A stretch of DNA of 64,000 nucleotides from Roseibacillus persicicus (GTDB lineage Bacteria > Verrucomicrobiota > Verrucomicrobiia > Verrucomicrobiales > Akkermansiaceae), in assembly GCF_014651675.1 (NCBI RefSeq), contig NZ_BMXI01000014.1, positions 62,001 to 126,000 of the forward strand, read 5' to 3'. Both the position numbers and the translations under genes were made by a program. The notes beneath the pieces are model-generated. The model did no database searches. It was not told where the DNA came from and was given only the letters and a program-made list of their open reading frames with translations. Positions 37,888-47,549 of this stretch are shown in pieces (positions within the stretch are counted from its first letter, which is position 1; every line of letters starts with the position of its first letter).

Positions 37888-40800
37888 CTAGACTTCTTCT
37901 TTTGAGAGCCAGCGGAAGCTTTGGATTTCGAAGCGGCGGCCGAAGTCCGGGGCGCCTTTGATGACTTGAGGATTCAAGCCAGAGTCATCGGGGTTCACTG
38001 GGGCAGGAGTTCGGGCCACCACTGCTTCGCACCATGCGGTGGAGGCAACTTTGCCATCTTTACCCCGCGATTCGCCGTAGCCTCGGATGATAAAACTGTC
38101 CGAGCGGACGAAGAAGTTGTGACCGAGGGACTGGAGAAGATCGGCTTGAGTGAGGAATCCCAAAGCGCCCCAAGCGGTGGTGGCGGGCTTGTAGGTTTGT
38201 TCGATTCGGGTGGGCTCCTCAATGTTGTCGCTGTGATTGAAGGAAGGGAGGGAACGACCATTGTCGAGTGGGAACGAAAGTTCGAATTCCTCGTTGATCC
38301 CCGCGCGGTCGATGGCGGCTTGCAGGCAACCCTTGAGACCTTCCTCGCCGATGGTGAGCTTTCGGTTCACAAAGTCGGACATGGAGAGAAACGGTCCCCG
38401 GGTTTTCACCTCGCGGACAATCTCAGTCGCGAGGCGCTTGACTTCATCGCGGTCTAGAACGCGGGTTCCGGCCCAGGCTTCGCTCGCTTCAGCGGAACGA
38501 CCATCGTATTCGCCGAGAGGCGCATCGAGGATACGTGGGAACGCGACTTTCTGTCCTCCGTATTGAGTATTAATAGTGGAAAGCAAGACCGCTTCCCACG
38601 CGGTTTCGCTGGTGGAGTTGACATTGAATCCTCCGTCGCTGGTCAAGACCGAGGCGGCGCGGTGGAAGTCGAGGATGTCGCGCTCGGGGCGGGCGGCTTG
38701 TTGGTCGAATACTCGCAGGCGACCGTTGGGAAGAGGGTTGGCGACGCTGTCGCTCATGAAGGCGTTCTTTTCTCTCCGGCTGCCGGTCGAGAGGAAGTAC
38801 CGGTCCCAGAGGCTGTGATTCAGCTCGAAGCTAAGATCGAACTGGACGGTATTGTCTTCCACATTTTCCTCAAGCAATCCGCGGGCGTGGTGAGCCCAGT
38901 TCTCTTGATTGGAGACTCCTCCCCCGTTGCTGTTCGAGCGGCCATCGTTGGACCATCCGATGGAATCCTTGTTCCATCCGCCCTGCCGTGAATTCAGTGA
39001 GCTGTCACGGCGGGGCTCGGTGCGGTCCAGGGGCATTCTCGGATCGGCCAGAGAATTTCCGAAGGCAAAAGTGGGATGCCAGGTGAACTCTGAGAACTTC
39101 ACATGCTGGAAGGCTCCCAAGGACTGGATGCCGGTCTCGCTGCGCGGAACATCGAAGAGAACCCGGCGGGGAGTGGAGACTACCGGGGGGTTAAAGGGGT
39201 CGCCCACGTTCTTGCCGCTGCGTTGGCTCGGGCTCATTCCCTCCCAACTGACGTCTCCGTCGAAGAGGTCGCGCGTGTAGCCGCTGAAGTAATGGGGAGC
39301 CACGTCGCTCACGTTCTCGAATGGTGAGCGGAAGGAGTAGGACGAGCGAACATTCCAGTTGCCGATTAAGGAGGATTCCAAATGTGGGGTGCCTGCGAGG
39401 CTGCCTCCGCCATTGCGATTGGAAGGGTGCTCGTTGAACCAACGGAGCCGGAAGCCATCGCGTGTCCGCCGGTCGGGGACCTCGCCAATCGCGCCTGTTC
39501 CAGAGGAGTTGGGGACGGGGACGGGGAAGCTTTCGCTCCAGACAACGGGGAGCTCGTCCTCATCGCCGTACTGGTAGGCGCAGGAGACAAACTGACCGTG
39601 AGGAAGGGAGGAGAAGCTGTCCAAGGTGATGTTGCTGCCGGAGCTGCCGTTGAGGGGCTTCCAATACATATAGTAGTCATCGGCCTGGGTGTATCCTGCG
39701 GCCTGCACATCGCCCAGGGGCTGGGGTTCGAAATACTCACGCCACTCGCTTGGTTCCGCGACAACATGGTTGTCATAGAAGACGCCTTGAGGCTCGGGGA
39801 AGACCGGAGATTCTACCTCGAAGAGAGGGTCGCCATCGCTGCGTTCATCCAGGAAAAAGGAGCGGGTGGGACTGGGGGGCAGGTTGGGGGAGAGGAGATT
39901 GCGGTCAAAGAAGGTCTCGCTGTATTGCGTGTTTCCCCGGGGGGCAAAGACGACGGTCTCGCCGGGCTCAATGGTTACTCCTTCCAAGCGGAAATAGAGG
40001 CTGCCTCGGCGATAGCGCTGCATGCTGCCGTTCTGGTTCTTCAAGTTGCCCCAGCTCATGGTGTAGCGGGTGTGGGAGATTTCAATCTGTTTGGGGGGGC
40101 CGAAGCGTTGGGGGATCAGAATAGTAGCGGCAGGGGTGAAAGAGACTTCCACTTTTTTACCTCCATTGACTTGCAGGGCGATCATGGAGGGCGGGACCTC
40201 GAGATCGAAGTTGTAGGGGTTCCAGAGGGCGACGCGGGGATAGAGGTGCAGTCGCAGCCCCCATTCCCGGGGGCTGGGGAGTCCGGTTTCGTAGGAGCTG
40301 ATGTTGTAGTAGGTCGAGCCTTCCACCAGGACTGGAGAGAAGTCGCTCCGGCTCTTTTGAAAGTACTTGGCTGGTAGTCTGTTCTGTCCGCCATAGGTGC
40401 GGATGTCAGGTTCGGCCGGACGGGTTTCGGGGCCTTGGGCCGCTACGCTGATGTTCCCCAAGCGGTGGTCGCTGGAGCGGTTGGCCCAGTTTCTCAGCAG
40501 GGCAAAGGTGGGGGACACCTGTTCGAGTCGATCGGCTTCCTCTCCATCGGGCAAGAGTCGGGCTTCTTCACCATTGCGTGGGCCAATCAAATTATCGCTA
40601 TCGCTGACGCCCAACTGGGCCAGGCCCTCGCTTTCGTCATCGCCGGAAATCACGCCGCTGCCGAGTAAATAGGCGGTGAGGTCCTTCATCAGACCTCCCT
40701 CGCGTGCATTCGCAAAGACGGATTGAGATCTTGTGGTGAAGTCATGGAAGTAGTGCCCGATATCTTCCGTGTCTTTATTCTGGGAGATCTCCAGTTGCTT

Positions 40801-41655
40801 GTTCGAGAGCAGGCGGGAGCGGGTTTGGTTACCGATGTCTTCGGCATCTTTCATGGCTGCCAAAGAGGCGTCTTGCGCGAGCTGCACCCGACGCAATTGT
40901 TGAACGCTTCCTGCAAGTCCTTCGAATGAGTCGGGTGTGGCGATGTTCGCCTTCGTATTGAGGTCTCCCACCCACCAGGCGTAAGCGCCAGAGGGTTTGG
41001 TTGACGAGGCTTCGTCGCCAGAAGTGTCGTTAGGGGATTGGTCGAGAATGGGATCGGTGATTTCGATGAGGGGGGCATGAACCAGAAGTTCCTCCGGAGC
41101 GTCTTCTCCCAGAGTGCCCGCGCCCACCAGCGTGGTCATCTCCATATCGGCCAAGTCGTCCTCTTCCGTCTTGTTGCCTGTGAGGATTTCCTGCCCACTG
41201 ACCAGAATGGCGTAGGTATCATCTTCGGCGTCCCATTGGTTGGACACCCGGAGGTCGCGGAGCCCCCCGTCTTCTTGCGCTCTTTGAATGAAGGGAGTTC
41301 CGTCGTCTTGTTGAGTCTTCCAAACACGCACCCACTGGGGATTGCGAACGCCATCAATTTTAACGGTCTCGGGATTGTTATCCAGAAGGCTGGAAGGGGC
41401 GGACACCCTTTGGTCAGGGCCGAGAGTTTTTTGAAGCTGCCCTAGAGCCATCATCAGCGCCAGGCGAGCATTGGCCCGGGCTTCGAACTGCGCGTTTGAT
41501 TGAGCGGTGCTTCGGACTTCGGTAAGGCTGAGGCTCAAAACGCCAAGGGACAAAAGGCTGAGAAGAACGAGCATTGTCACGGTGACAACCATGGCAAAGC
41601 CGCGCTCTTTTGGCTCTTTCCGGAGGGGATTGTGTATCTTGACAGGCAGTTTCAT
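37888..41655 (-). CDS. Verru_Chthon cassette protein A-like pseudopilin-type protein
   Basis: 1255 residues. The N-terminus has a basic leader followed by ERGFAMVVTVTMLVLLSLLSL, a type IV pilin/pseudopilin-like processing site and helix. Next comes a region rich in Ala and Arg (ARANARLALMMALGQLQKTLG) that is characteristic of the Verru_Chthon cassette A family. The rest is a long, mostly soluble region rich in Asn, Ser, Trp and Pro. In described members the gene is followed by cassette proteins B, C and D; here none is adjacent, so it is an orphan. The family is proposed to belong to a secretion or pilus-like system, but function is unproven. Confidence 0.8.
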   Translation of the reverse strand: MKLPVKIHNPLRKEPKERGFAMVVTVTMLVLLSLLSLGVLSLSLTEVRSTAQSNAQFEARANARLALMMALGQLQKTLGPDQRVSAPSSLLDNNPETVKIDGVRNPQWVRVWKTQQDDGTPFIQRAQEDGGLRDLRVSNQWDAEDDTYAILVSGQEILTGNKTEEDDLADMEMTTLVGAGTLGEDAPEELLVHAPLIEITDPILDQSPNDTSGDEASSTKPSGAYAWWVGDLNTKANIATPDSFEGLAGSVQQLRRVQLAQDASLAAMKDAEDIGNQTRSRLLSNKQLEISQNKDTEDIGHYFHDFTTRSQSVFANAREGGLMKDLTAYLLGSGVISGDDESEGLAQLGVSDSDNLIGPRNGEEARLLPDGEEADRLEQVSPTFALLRNWANRSSDHRLGNISVAAQGPETRPAEPDIRTYGGQNRLPAKYFQKSRSDFSPVLVEGSTYYNISSYETGLPSPREWGLRLHLYPRVALWNPYNFDLEVPPSMIALQVNGGKKVEVSFTPAATILIPQRFGPPKQIEISHTRYTMSWGNLKNQNGSMQRYRRGSLYFRLEGVTIEPGETVVFAPRGNTQYSETFFDRNLLSPNLPPSPTRSFFLDERSDGDPLFEVESPVFPEPQGVFYDNHVVAEPSEWREYFEPQPLGDVQAAGYTQADDYYMYWKPLNGSSGSNITLDSFSSLPHGQFVSCAYQYGDEDELPVVWSESFPVPVPNSSGTGAIGEVPDRRTRDGFRLRWFNEHPSNRNGGGSLAGTPHLESSLIGNWNVRSSYSFRSPFENVSDVAPHYFSGYTRDLFDGDVSWEGMSPSQRSGKNVGDPFNPPVVSTPRRVLFDVPRSETGIQSLGAFQHVKFSEFTWHPTFAFGNSLADPRMPLDRTEPRRDSSLNSRQGGWNKDSIGWSNDGRSNSNGGGVSNQENWAHHARGLLEENVEDNTVQFDLSFELNHSLWDRYFLSTGSRREKNAFMSDSVANPLPNGRLRVFDQQAARPERDILDFHRAASVLTSDGGFNVNSTSETAWEAVLLSTINTQYGGQKVAFPRILDAPLGEYDGRSAEASEAWAGTRVLDRDEVKRLATEIVREVKTRGPFLSMSDFVNRKLTIGEEGLKGCLQAAIDRAGINEEFELSFPLDNGRSLPSFNHSDNIEEPTRIEQTYKPATTAWGALGFLTQADLLQSLGHNFFVRSDSFIIRGYGESRGKDGKVASTAWCEAVVARTPAPVNPDDSGLNPQVIKGAPDFGRRFEIQSFRWLSKEEV

Positions 41656-41731
41656 TTCGGGCGGAACGTCCGGTCAGTTGGTGTTATAAACCAGCTTTCG
41701 CTGGTGACGGAAATGTCAGGAAAGAAGGCAA

Positions 41732-41763
41732 TAAAAAGTCCGGGAGCCGCAGGCTACCGGACT
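41732..41763 (-). terminator. Leftward rho-independent terminator of the GDPD-phosphoesterase pair
   Basis: AGTCCGG pairs with CCGGACT, with an inner AGCC/GGCT stem, followed on the leftward strand by TTTTTATT. It lies about 45 bases past the glycerophosphodiesterase stop codon. Confidence 0.88.
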
Positions 41764-41806
41764 GAGTTGTCCGCCCGTTGACTGGGGCGGTGGGATGAGG
41801 AGGGGC

Positions 41807-42586
41807 CTACTTGGCGACTTTGCTCTCCAGGCTACTGCGGAGCTGGCCGGGAAAGTCCGTGGTGATTGATTGAGAGCCCATATCCATCAGCTCGCGGGCC
41901 TTGTCTGCCTCGTTGATGGTCCAGCTGTGGTATTCAAAGTCAGCAGCTTTCACTCCCTCAACGAAGTTTGCATCCAGAGCGGGATGGGTGTTCGTCGAGA
42001 CTCCGTCGGCCCCGGTATCTTTCAGCTTCTCGATCACTTCTTGCAAGGAAGGGGAAAGGCGTGGCACACGACGGTTGAAAGAGATCAAGAGCATGGTGCG
42101 GGACTCTGGTTCGGCAGTCTTCCATTGTCTCACGAAGTCTTCGTTGAAGGAAATGACGACGAGTTGTTCGGGGGAGAGCTCGGAGGCTGCCAGAGTCTTG
42201 GCCAAGGTCGGGACGATTTCGGGCCCGCACTTGACTTCCAAATAGAGCTTCTTGCCCTCGGGAATGGTGGCGATTACTTCTTCCAGGCTGGGGATGCGTG
42301 TTCCCGCAAACTTTGGCGATTTCCACGAGCCAACATCCAGCTTGCGAAGCTCTTCAAAAGTAGAGTCGGCGACCATCAGCTTGGTTCCGGCGACCTTGGT
42401 GGTGTCGTAGTCATGGATGCAGGCGATGCGATTGTCTTTCGTGAGGTGAAAGTCTCCTTCAATCGCGTCCGCACCCTGTTCCCAGGCTTGTTCAAAGGCC
42501 GGAAGGGTGTTTTCGGGGGCATCACCGGAAGCCCCGCGATGGGCGACGATGAAGAGACTGATGGCGAGTTCGATGGCGGTATTCAT
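41807..42586 (-). CDS. Glycerophosphodiester phosphodiesterase
   Basis: 259 residues with a hydrophobic N-terminus leading into AHRGASGDAPENTLPAF, the GDPD signature with catalytic His near 16. IHDYD near 53 supplies the second His. LYLEVKCG near 115 provides further metal-site acidic residues, and the C-terminus has the usual HSWTIN segment. It hydrolyses glycerophosphodiesters to glycerol 3-phosphate and an alcohol. The gene lies 29 bases after the phosphoesterase gene, so the two are probably cotranscribed. The short N-terminus gives no clear signal peptide. Confidence 0.9.
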   Translation of the reverse strand: MNTAIELAISLFIVAHRGASGDAPENTLPAFEQAWEQGADAIEGDFHLTKDNRIACIHDYDTTKVAGTKLMVADSTFEELRKLDVGSWKSPKFAGTRIPSLEEVIATIPEGKKLYLEVKCGPEIVPTLAKTLAASELSPEQLVVISFNEDFVRQWKTAEPESRTMLLISFNRRVPRLSPSLQEVIEKLKDTGADGVSTNTHPALDANFVEGVKAADFEYHSWTINEADKARELMDMGSQSITTDFPGQLRSSLESKVAK

Positions 42587-42615
42587 ATTCTCGAATTGAA
42601 GTGAAAGGTTGTTTT

Positions 42616-44634
42616 CTATTGTTGCTCGCGTGCTTGCTGGCGAGGGCTTCCGTGGAGGATGGCGTGAACTCCGTTGTGGGACTGGTCGTAAGTTTGCGAG
42701 CCAAAGAGAACGTCCATGTTGAGGAGGAGTGAGGTTTCGTCATCGCTCGTGAGCGTTGATTCAACTTCCACTTGTTCGCTCTGATAGCGAGCGACTTTGG
42801 ACAGGCGCACGGTGTCGATGAGACCATTGAAGTGTGAACTCGCTCCACCATTGCCAGTGACGTCCGCCCCGATGAGGAGGGGGAGGTCGTTGGTTTTTCT
42901 CTTACCGGACCGCTTGTTGGTATCCACCAGCACTCCGTCGACATAGAGCCGAAGTTCTTTGCCATCATAGACCCCGGCCATGTGATGCCATTGGTTGGTT
43001 TTCAGCATGGGTTGAGGTGAGCTGACGGAGGCATAGCTTCCGCCCAAGTGGACTGAGAAATGTGGCCGTCCGTCGTTGACGAAAAGGCCATACTCCGAGC
43101 CTTGAGTTTTGGTGGCGAGGCCGACGCGGGAACCGAATGAGCGGGCCTTGAACCAAGCTTCCAGAGTGAAGGCTTCGTCCAACGGAATCTTGGCGGAAGG
43201 CACTTCGATGTATTGATCCGAGCCATTGAAATCGAGAGCGAAGCTCCCTTTGCTCGGAGGAGGAGTCGCGAAGGTGTAAGGGAGGGGGATTTCGCGAACA
43301 GGGAGGGGATAGCGCGAAGACTCGGTGAGATACTCGGTTTGGAGAGTCAGGATGGGAGAGGCAAAGGCTTCATCGAGGGCTCCTTCCAAACGGGTGACCT
43401 GAAAGTCGGCGCTGACTTTTTCTCCCGCTCTCGCCGTGATATGGAGGTGGTCGGGGGTGAAGCTCCAGCGACTGTCACGGCAGCTGGGTAGTAGGGTGAG
43501 CTCGAGGTCGCGGTCCACCGGGTTGGTCATGGAAACCGTGATTTTTTGGTCGAGAGAGTTGTTCTCCTTCAGGGTCAGAGCGGGCTCGATGGCGACCGAA
43601 GCGCCGGAGACAGCTTGCAATTTCTCCAAGAGCTCGGGGGTGATGTCACGGACATCAAGCGCCTCCCCAACGGGATAGGCCGTGATGGCAACCTGGTTTT
43701 CCCGAACTGTGACCACGTGGTAGTGGTGGAGATATCCGGCACTCGGGAAGGCTCCCGGCTGGTGACCACCTGTGGTGGCCAAGGTGATGTAGTCGATGCC
43801 GTCCTTGGGATCCGAGCGCATGTAGTGCACGTGACCAGCAAAGACTGCCGAAACATTTCCGGCCTTAACCAGTTCATCATGAACCTTTTTCCAGTCATCG
43901 CCATAATTGTTGCCGATCCAGCGGGGGTGGTGGAGGAAGAGGAACACGTGCTCGGAGTCCTTGGCTTTACCGAGAACATCTTTAAGCCATTCGAATTGTT
44001 CGGGAGACATCTTTTGGGACTTCGGCTTGTGGAAGTTGCGTTCGTCGTTTTCGGGATTCGCTTCGTCGGAATAAAGGACGATGAAGAAGCAGTCCTTGTG
44101 TTCGAAGGCATACCAGAGAGGTCCGAAGTGAGTTTCGTAGGCGGGCTCATGCTCCCCGGTGGGACGGTTGTCGCCACGCCAGTAGATGTCGTGGTTGCCG
44201 GCAACAGGGAACCAAGGGCAGAGCAGATTGTTCATGATGCCTTTGTATTCCTTCATCTGGGGCATCCACTTTTCACTCGTATTGTAGCCCTGAATCAGAT
44301 CACCGACGGTCATCACGAGGTCTGGCTCCAAGAGGTTCACGTCGCGCACGGCGTCGGCCAGGATGTTGACGCCGGAGTCCGGTCCCCCGGTGCGGTCGCC
44401 AAAGACGGCGAAGGTAAACATTGGCTCTTCATTGGTGAGCTCCAATGGTGCTCCCTCCCGATTGGTAAAGAAGCGGTCCTCCATGGCGGGGACGCGTTCG
44501 TGCCGGGAATTGTGAGTGTGGGTGTGGCGGTCGTGAGTGAGGTTCTCCAGTTCCTTCTCTTGGGAAAAAAGGGAGAGAGGGGCGAGGACTGGTAGTAGCA
44601 GATATCCCAGCCGGATAGCTTTGATTCGTTTCAT
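42616..44634 (-). CDS. Secreted calcineurin-like phosphoesterase with C-terminal LamG domain
   Basis: 672 residues. A signal peptide ends near 25. A His-rich stretch (about 34-46) follows. The metallophosphoesterase core carries FGDRTG near 79, VGDLIQGYN near 109, GNHD near 147, FLHHPRW near 233 and GHVHYM near 270, covering the metal-binding set of this superfamily. An all-beta region (about 330-460) leads to a LamG/concanavalin-like domain (about 465-640) with FNGSDQYIEV. It is probably a periplasmic or surface phosphoesterase directed to a polymer or membrane surface. It is the first gene of a leftward pair with the glycerophosphodiesterase, which suggests phosphate or phospholipid scavenging. 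Confidence 0.85.
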   Translation of the reverse strand: MKRIKAIRLGYLLLPVLAPLSLFSQEKELENLTHDRHTHTHNSRHERVPAMEDRFFTNREGAPLELTNEEPMFTFAVFGDRTGGPDSGVNILADAVRDVNLLEPDLVMTVGDLIQGYNTSEKWMPQMKEYKGIMNNLLCPWFPVAGNHDIYWRGDNRPTGEHEPAYETHFGPLWYAFEHKDCFFIVLYSDEANPENDERNFHKPKSQKMSPEQFEWLKDVLGKAKDSEHVFLFLHHPRWIGNNYGDDWKKVHDELVKAGNVSAVFAGHVHYMRSDPKDGIDYITLATTGGHQPGAFPSAGYLHHYHVVTVRENQVAITAYPVGEALDVRDITPELLEKLQAVSGASVAIEPALTLKENNSLDQKITVSMTNPVDRDLELTLLPSCRDSRWSFTPDHLHITARAGEKVSADFQVTRLEGALDEAFASPILTLQTEYLTESSRYPLPVREIPLPYTFATPPPSKGSFALDFNGSDQYIEVPSAKIPLDEAFTLEAWFKARSFGSRVGLATKTQGSEYGLFVNDGRPHFSVHLGGSYASVSSPQPMLKTNQWHHMAGVYDGKELRLYVDGVLVDTNKRSGKRKTNDLPLLIGADVTGNGGASSHFNGLIDTVRLSKVARYQSEQVEVESTLTSDDETSLLLNMDVLFGSQTYDQSHNGVHAILHGSPRQQAREQQ

Positions 44635-44777
44635 CTCGATTAAATGGGCAGGCCGACAGGTTTCGCACCAGTGTTGGAAAGTGACAACTTTGAAGCAATT
44701 GCGCCGAAAGAATTGCCCCTTCCAAATGTTTCGAAAATGACACCTCAGAGTTCTGTTTTATTGTTTGGCGAGTGCTC

Positions 44778-45530
44778 ATGGGAACGTCCGTGAAAGCTCT
44801 TCTCGCCCTCGCCTCCCTTTTTCTAACAGTATTGCCGCTTGCTGCTCAGGAATCACAACCTGTCCGTAGCATTCGCGTCTTGTGTCTCGGAGATCCGCCG
44901 CCCTTTGTACAAGAAGTGAGAAACGGAATCCGCTACGAAGTCGACCCACCCAAGGGCTCGGTCCCGCCGCCGCGAGTGAACATTCGCGGCATTCAGGTGG
45001 AGAGCGGTCAGCCCAGTCTCTCACTGCGGTTGCGCCTCGCAAGCAAGCGTCACACCTATGTGGCGGGGGAAGAGGCGGTTTTGATTCTTGAAAATCCTGA
45101 TGGTTCGGAGTGGCTGCGCGCACCACTGCCGCAGTTTCAAAAGAGCATGCTTGTGCTCTGGAGGGATAAGTCCGGGACATGGGAAGAGCCCCGGCATCTC
45201 TTTGTCTCCGACGAAGTTCCTTCCGGTTCGGTTCGGGTGCACAACTTCTCAGGTAGCATGAAGGGCATCGTATTTGGTGCACAGAAACTGAAAGTCGCTC
45301 CGGGGAAGGCGACCAAGTTGCAGTTTCCAGATGGAGCCTCCCGGGCGGACTTTGCTCTTCTCTATCAGCAGGCCGATCAGAGCTTGCGCCCCTTTCACAC
45401 CACTTCCTTGATGGCCGACGACAGCCTCGAACAGCAGTTCTTTATCTACGCTGCAGATGTGAAAGACAGTCGAATGCCCTTCAAGGTAGTGACTCTGACA
45501 GAGCCCAAGGTCGTGCGTAGCGAGAGCTAG
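44778..45530 (+). CDS. Secreted protein of unknown function
   Basis: 250 residues from the ATG; a GTG two codons upstream and one four codons downstream are also possible. A signal peptide ends near 23 (PLAAQ). The mature protein is mostly beta-rich, with no membrane helix and few Cys. I do not recognise a domain. It is divergent from the phosphoesterase gene (143 bases between starts) and its stop is 7 bases from the opposing HupE-like stop codon. Confidence 0.6.
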   Translation: MGTSVKALLALASLFLTVLPLAAQESQPVRSIRVLCLGDPPPFVQEVRNGIRYEVDPPKGSVPPPRVNIRGIQVESGQPSLSLRLRLASKRHTYVAGEEAVLILENPDGSEWLRAPLPQFQKSMLVLWRDKSGTWEEPRHLFVSDEVPSGSVRVHNFSGSMKGIVFGAQKLKVAPGKATKLQFPDGASRADFALLYQQADQSLRPFHTTSLMADDSLEQQFFIYAADVKDSRMPFKVVTLTEPKVVRSES

Positions 45531-45537
45531 TGGCTCC

Positions 45538-46665
45538 TTACATAACCCGCTGGATGGTCCAGATTAGACCGGTCAGAGCGATGGCGATTGAGGCACTGAT
45601 TCTGAGCCATTGATAGGGCTTGCGGTCTTGCCACCAGTAAGTCAGTCCCAGCGCTGTTAGAAGTATCGCGACTTGAGCGACCTCGACTCCGAGATTGAAG
45701 CCGAGGATGGGAACAATGAGCGCCGAGCGGTCAACAGGGAGCTCGCTCATCACCGAGCCGAAGCCCATTCCGTGAAGGAGACCCAGTGCGAAGATGAGAC
45801 CGAGCCGCCAGGGTTTCAGCTCTTTGATAAAAAGGTTTTCGATGGCCACGTAGGCGATGCTGAGAGCGATGAGGGGCTCGATGATACGCGGATTGACCGG
45901 TATGATCTGGGCGACGGTGAGACCCAGCGTGATGGTGTGGGCGAGGGTGAAAACGAGGCTTTGGGTCAGGAGGGGCTTGAGCTTGGGAGTGAGGAGGAAG
46001 ATGCCGAGGATGAAGAGAATGTGGTCCAAGCCCATGGGCACCACGTGCTCGATACCGAGCTTGAGCCAAGCAAAGAACGACGGTTGATGGGTGGCTGATA
46101 CTGGCGCGGCTTGGCTGGCGCCATCAATGGCGGCTAGCGAATAGGTCTCGTGTTGGGAAACCGTCACGAGGTCGAGGGCGCGCCCATTGGAAACGGTTTG
46201 GAGGGCGAGCGAGGGGCCTTCTTCTCTCTCGTTCCAAAAAAGTTCCAAGTGGCCGTTGCGGTCTTCATAATCCCAGCGCACATCCCAGACCATGCGCTGA
46301 AAGGTGTCGGGGCGTTGCTCGAAGTATTGCCCCCAGTCGGTTCCCCATTTTGCGAAGCTGATGGTGTGTTCGAGGGGCTCGCCATCGAGGTGGAACTTTA
46401 GAATTTCGCTGAGGTAAAGTTGGCCCTCGATCTTGATGCGTTCCTTTTCGCTGTCGGGGAGGTTGGCAAACCATTCGCCAGTAGGCCGGGTCTCGTCTTC
46501 GGTGGAGCGGAGTTCGGGCAGGGCGTAGCCGGCGTCCATTTCGAGCCGGGCGGCGAAGTGATCGTTCTCTAACAGCAACCTCATGAAGTGCTGTTCGACT
46601 TCATGGGCAAAAGAGAAAGAAGAGGTAGCGAGGAGGGAAAGGGTGAGAAGGAGCCAGCGACGCAT
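45538..46665 (-). CDS. HupE/UreJ family membrane protein
   Basis: 375 residues from the ATG that places a signal peptide (RRWLLLTLSLLATSSFSFA) at the N-terminus; the frame extends 18 codons further without one. A periplasmic domain of about 160 residues precedes a six- or seven-helix C-terminal half. That half contains HVVPMGLDHILFILG, AHTITLGLT and GLLHGMGFG, the conserved His-rich helices of the HupE/UreJ_2 group. Relatives include nickel/cobalt permease-like proteins. No hydrogenase or urease genes are nearby, so the transported ion is uncertain. Confidence 0.82.
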   Translation of the reverse strand: MRRWLLLTLSLLATSSFSFAHEVEQHFMRLLLENDHFAARLEMDAGYALPELRSTEDETRPTGEWFANLPDSEKERIKIEGQLYLSEILKFHLDGEPLEHTISFAKWGTDWGQYFEQRPDTFQRMVWDVRWDYEDRNGHLELFWNEREEGPSLALQTVSNGRALDLVTVSQHETYSLAAIDGASQAAPVSATHQPSFFAWLKLGIEHVVPMGLDHILFILGIFLLTPKLKPLLTQSLVFTLAHTITLGLTVAQIIPVNPRIIEPLIALSIAYVAIENLFIKELKPWRLGLIFALGLLHGMGFGSVMSELPVDRSALIVPILGFNLGVEVAQVAILLTALGLTYWWQDRKPYQWLRISASIAIALTGLIWTIQRVM

Positions 46666-46732
46666 CGGGGGGAATTTGAGATTTGGCAGAACTTCTGCCA
46701 AGGGAATACGGTGCCCCAATTCGGCGGGTTTG

Positions 46733-47479
46733 CTACTTCTTCTGCGCGAACATCCATTCCCAGAACTGTGGATTGCGATAGGTCATAGTCCAGGAATCGT
46801 GGTCGGTGAGGAGGTGTTCGGTATAGTGCGCCTCAGGGGCCTTCACCTTTTGCAAGGCTTGATAGAGATGGCGCGAGAGAGCGACAGGCACCACGCTGTC
46901 ATCCTCGCCATGGACAATGTGGATGGGGACATCTTGAAAGCGTTCCACGGTAGCGGCTTCGCCTCCACCGCAAATCGGAAGCGCGGCAGCCCAGGTGTCG
47001 GGCGACTTGGCGAGGAGAGCGAAGGTGCCGTATCCTCCCATGGAAAGACCGGTTAAGTAGATGCGCTTGGTATCGATCTGGTGCTCCTTGGCGGAGGCTT
47101 CGATGAGGGCAAGGAGGGCGTCGAGCATGGGCTGGCTCTCGTTGAAATTCAGTTCTTCCGGGGAGCGGTAGTTCTCGACCTGCGCCCACCAGATCCCACT
47201 GGGACATTGAGGAGCGAGGATGTGGCAGGGCTGGTCGGCTTTCTGACTCCATGCGAGGAGCTCTTGCATGCCGTGCTTCAGTTGAGCCTGGTTATCGGTG
47301 CCTCGTTCGCCCGCGCCATGCAGAAAGAGAACCAGGGGAAGCTTCTGATCGGCGGGACCTTGGCGAAGGGAGGCATAGGGCAAGGTGGTTTCCTCATGCT
47401 GAAAAGTCTGATGCTTCCACTCGGGGCTTTCAGCGAGCAGAGGCGTGAACGTCAGAAGAAGGACTAGGAAAAATTTCAT
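46733..47479 (-). CDS. Secreted alpha/beta-hydrolase, predicted esterase
   Basis: 248 residues with a signal peptide (about 1-16). LFLHGAGERGTDN near 50 is the oxyanion-hole region. GLSMGGYG near 143 holds the nucleophilic Ser. HGEDDSVVP near 188 and the His in TDHDSW near 226 complete the triad. The pattern matches the predicted-peptidase/LpqC-type esterases, which often release acyl or feruloyl groups from polysaccharides. The substrate is not known. The gene is divergent from the archaemetzincin-like gene, with 70 bases between starts. Confidence 0.85.
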   Translation of the reverse strand: MKFFLVLLLTFTPLLAESPEWKHQTFQHEETTLPYASLRQGPADQKLPLVLFLHGAGERGTDNQAQLKHGMQELLAWSQKADQPCHILAPQCPSGIWWAQVENYRSPEELNFNESQPMLDALLALIEASAKEHQIDTKRIYLTGLSMGGYGTFALLAKSPDTWAAALPICGGGEAATVERFQDVPIHIVHGEDDSVVPVALSRHLYQALQKVKAPEAHYTEHLLTDHDSWTMTYRNPQFWEWMFAQKK

Positions 47480-47549
47480 TCACTTGAGAGAAGACGATTT
47501 TCCTTAAGAAATTCCAAGAAAGAATCTTTGTGAGCCGTTGGTGTTGGGA

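Noticed and set aside
39382-40377. 331-residue forward frame within the Verru_Chthon A gene
   Set aside because: Antisense to a recognised gene and composed of Gly/Val/Ala-rich shadow sequence.
43546-44595. 349-residue forward frame over the metallophosphoesterase gene
   Set aside because: The reverse-strand gene has the full set of phosphoesterase motifs; this is its shadow.
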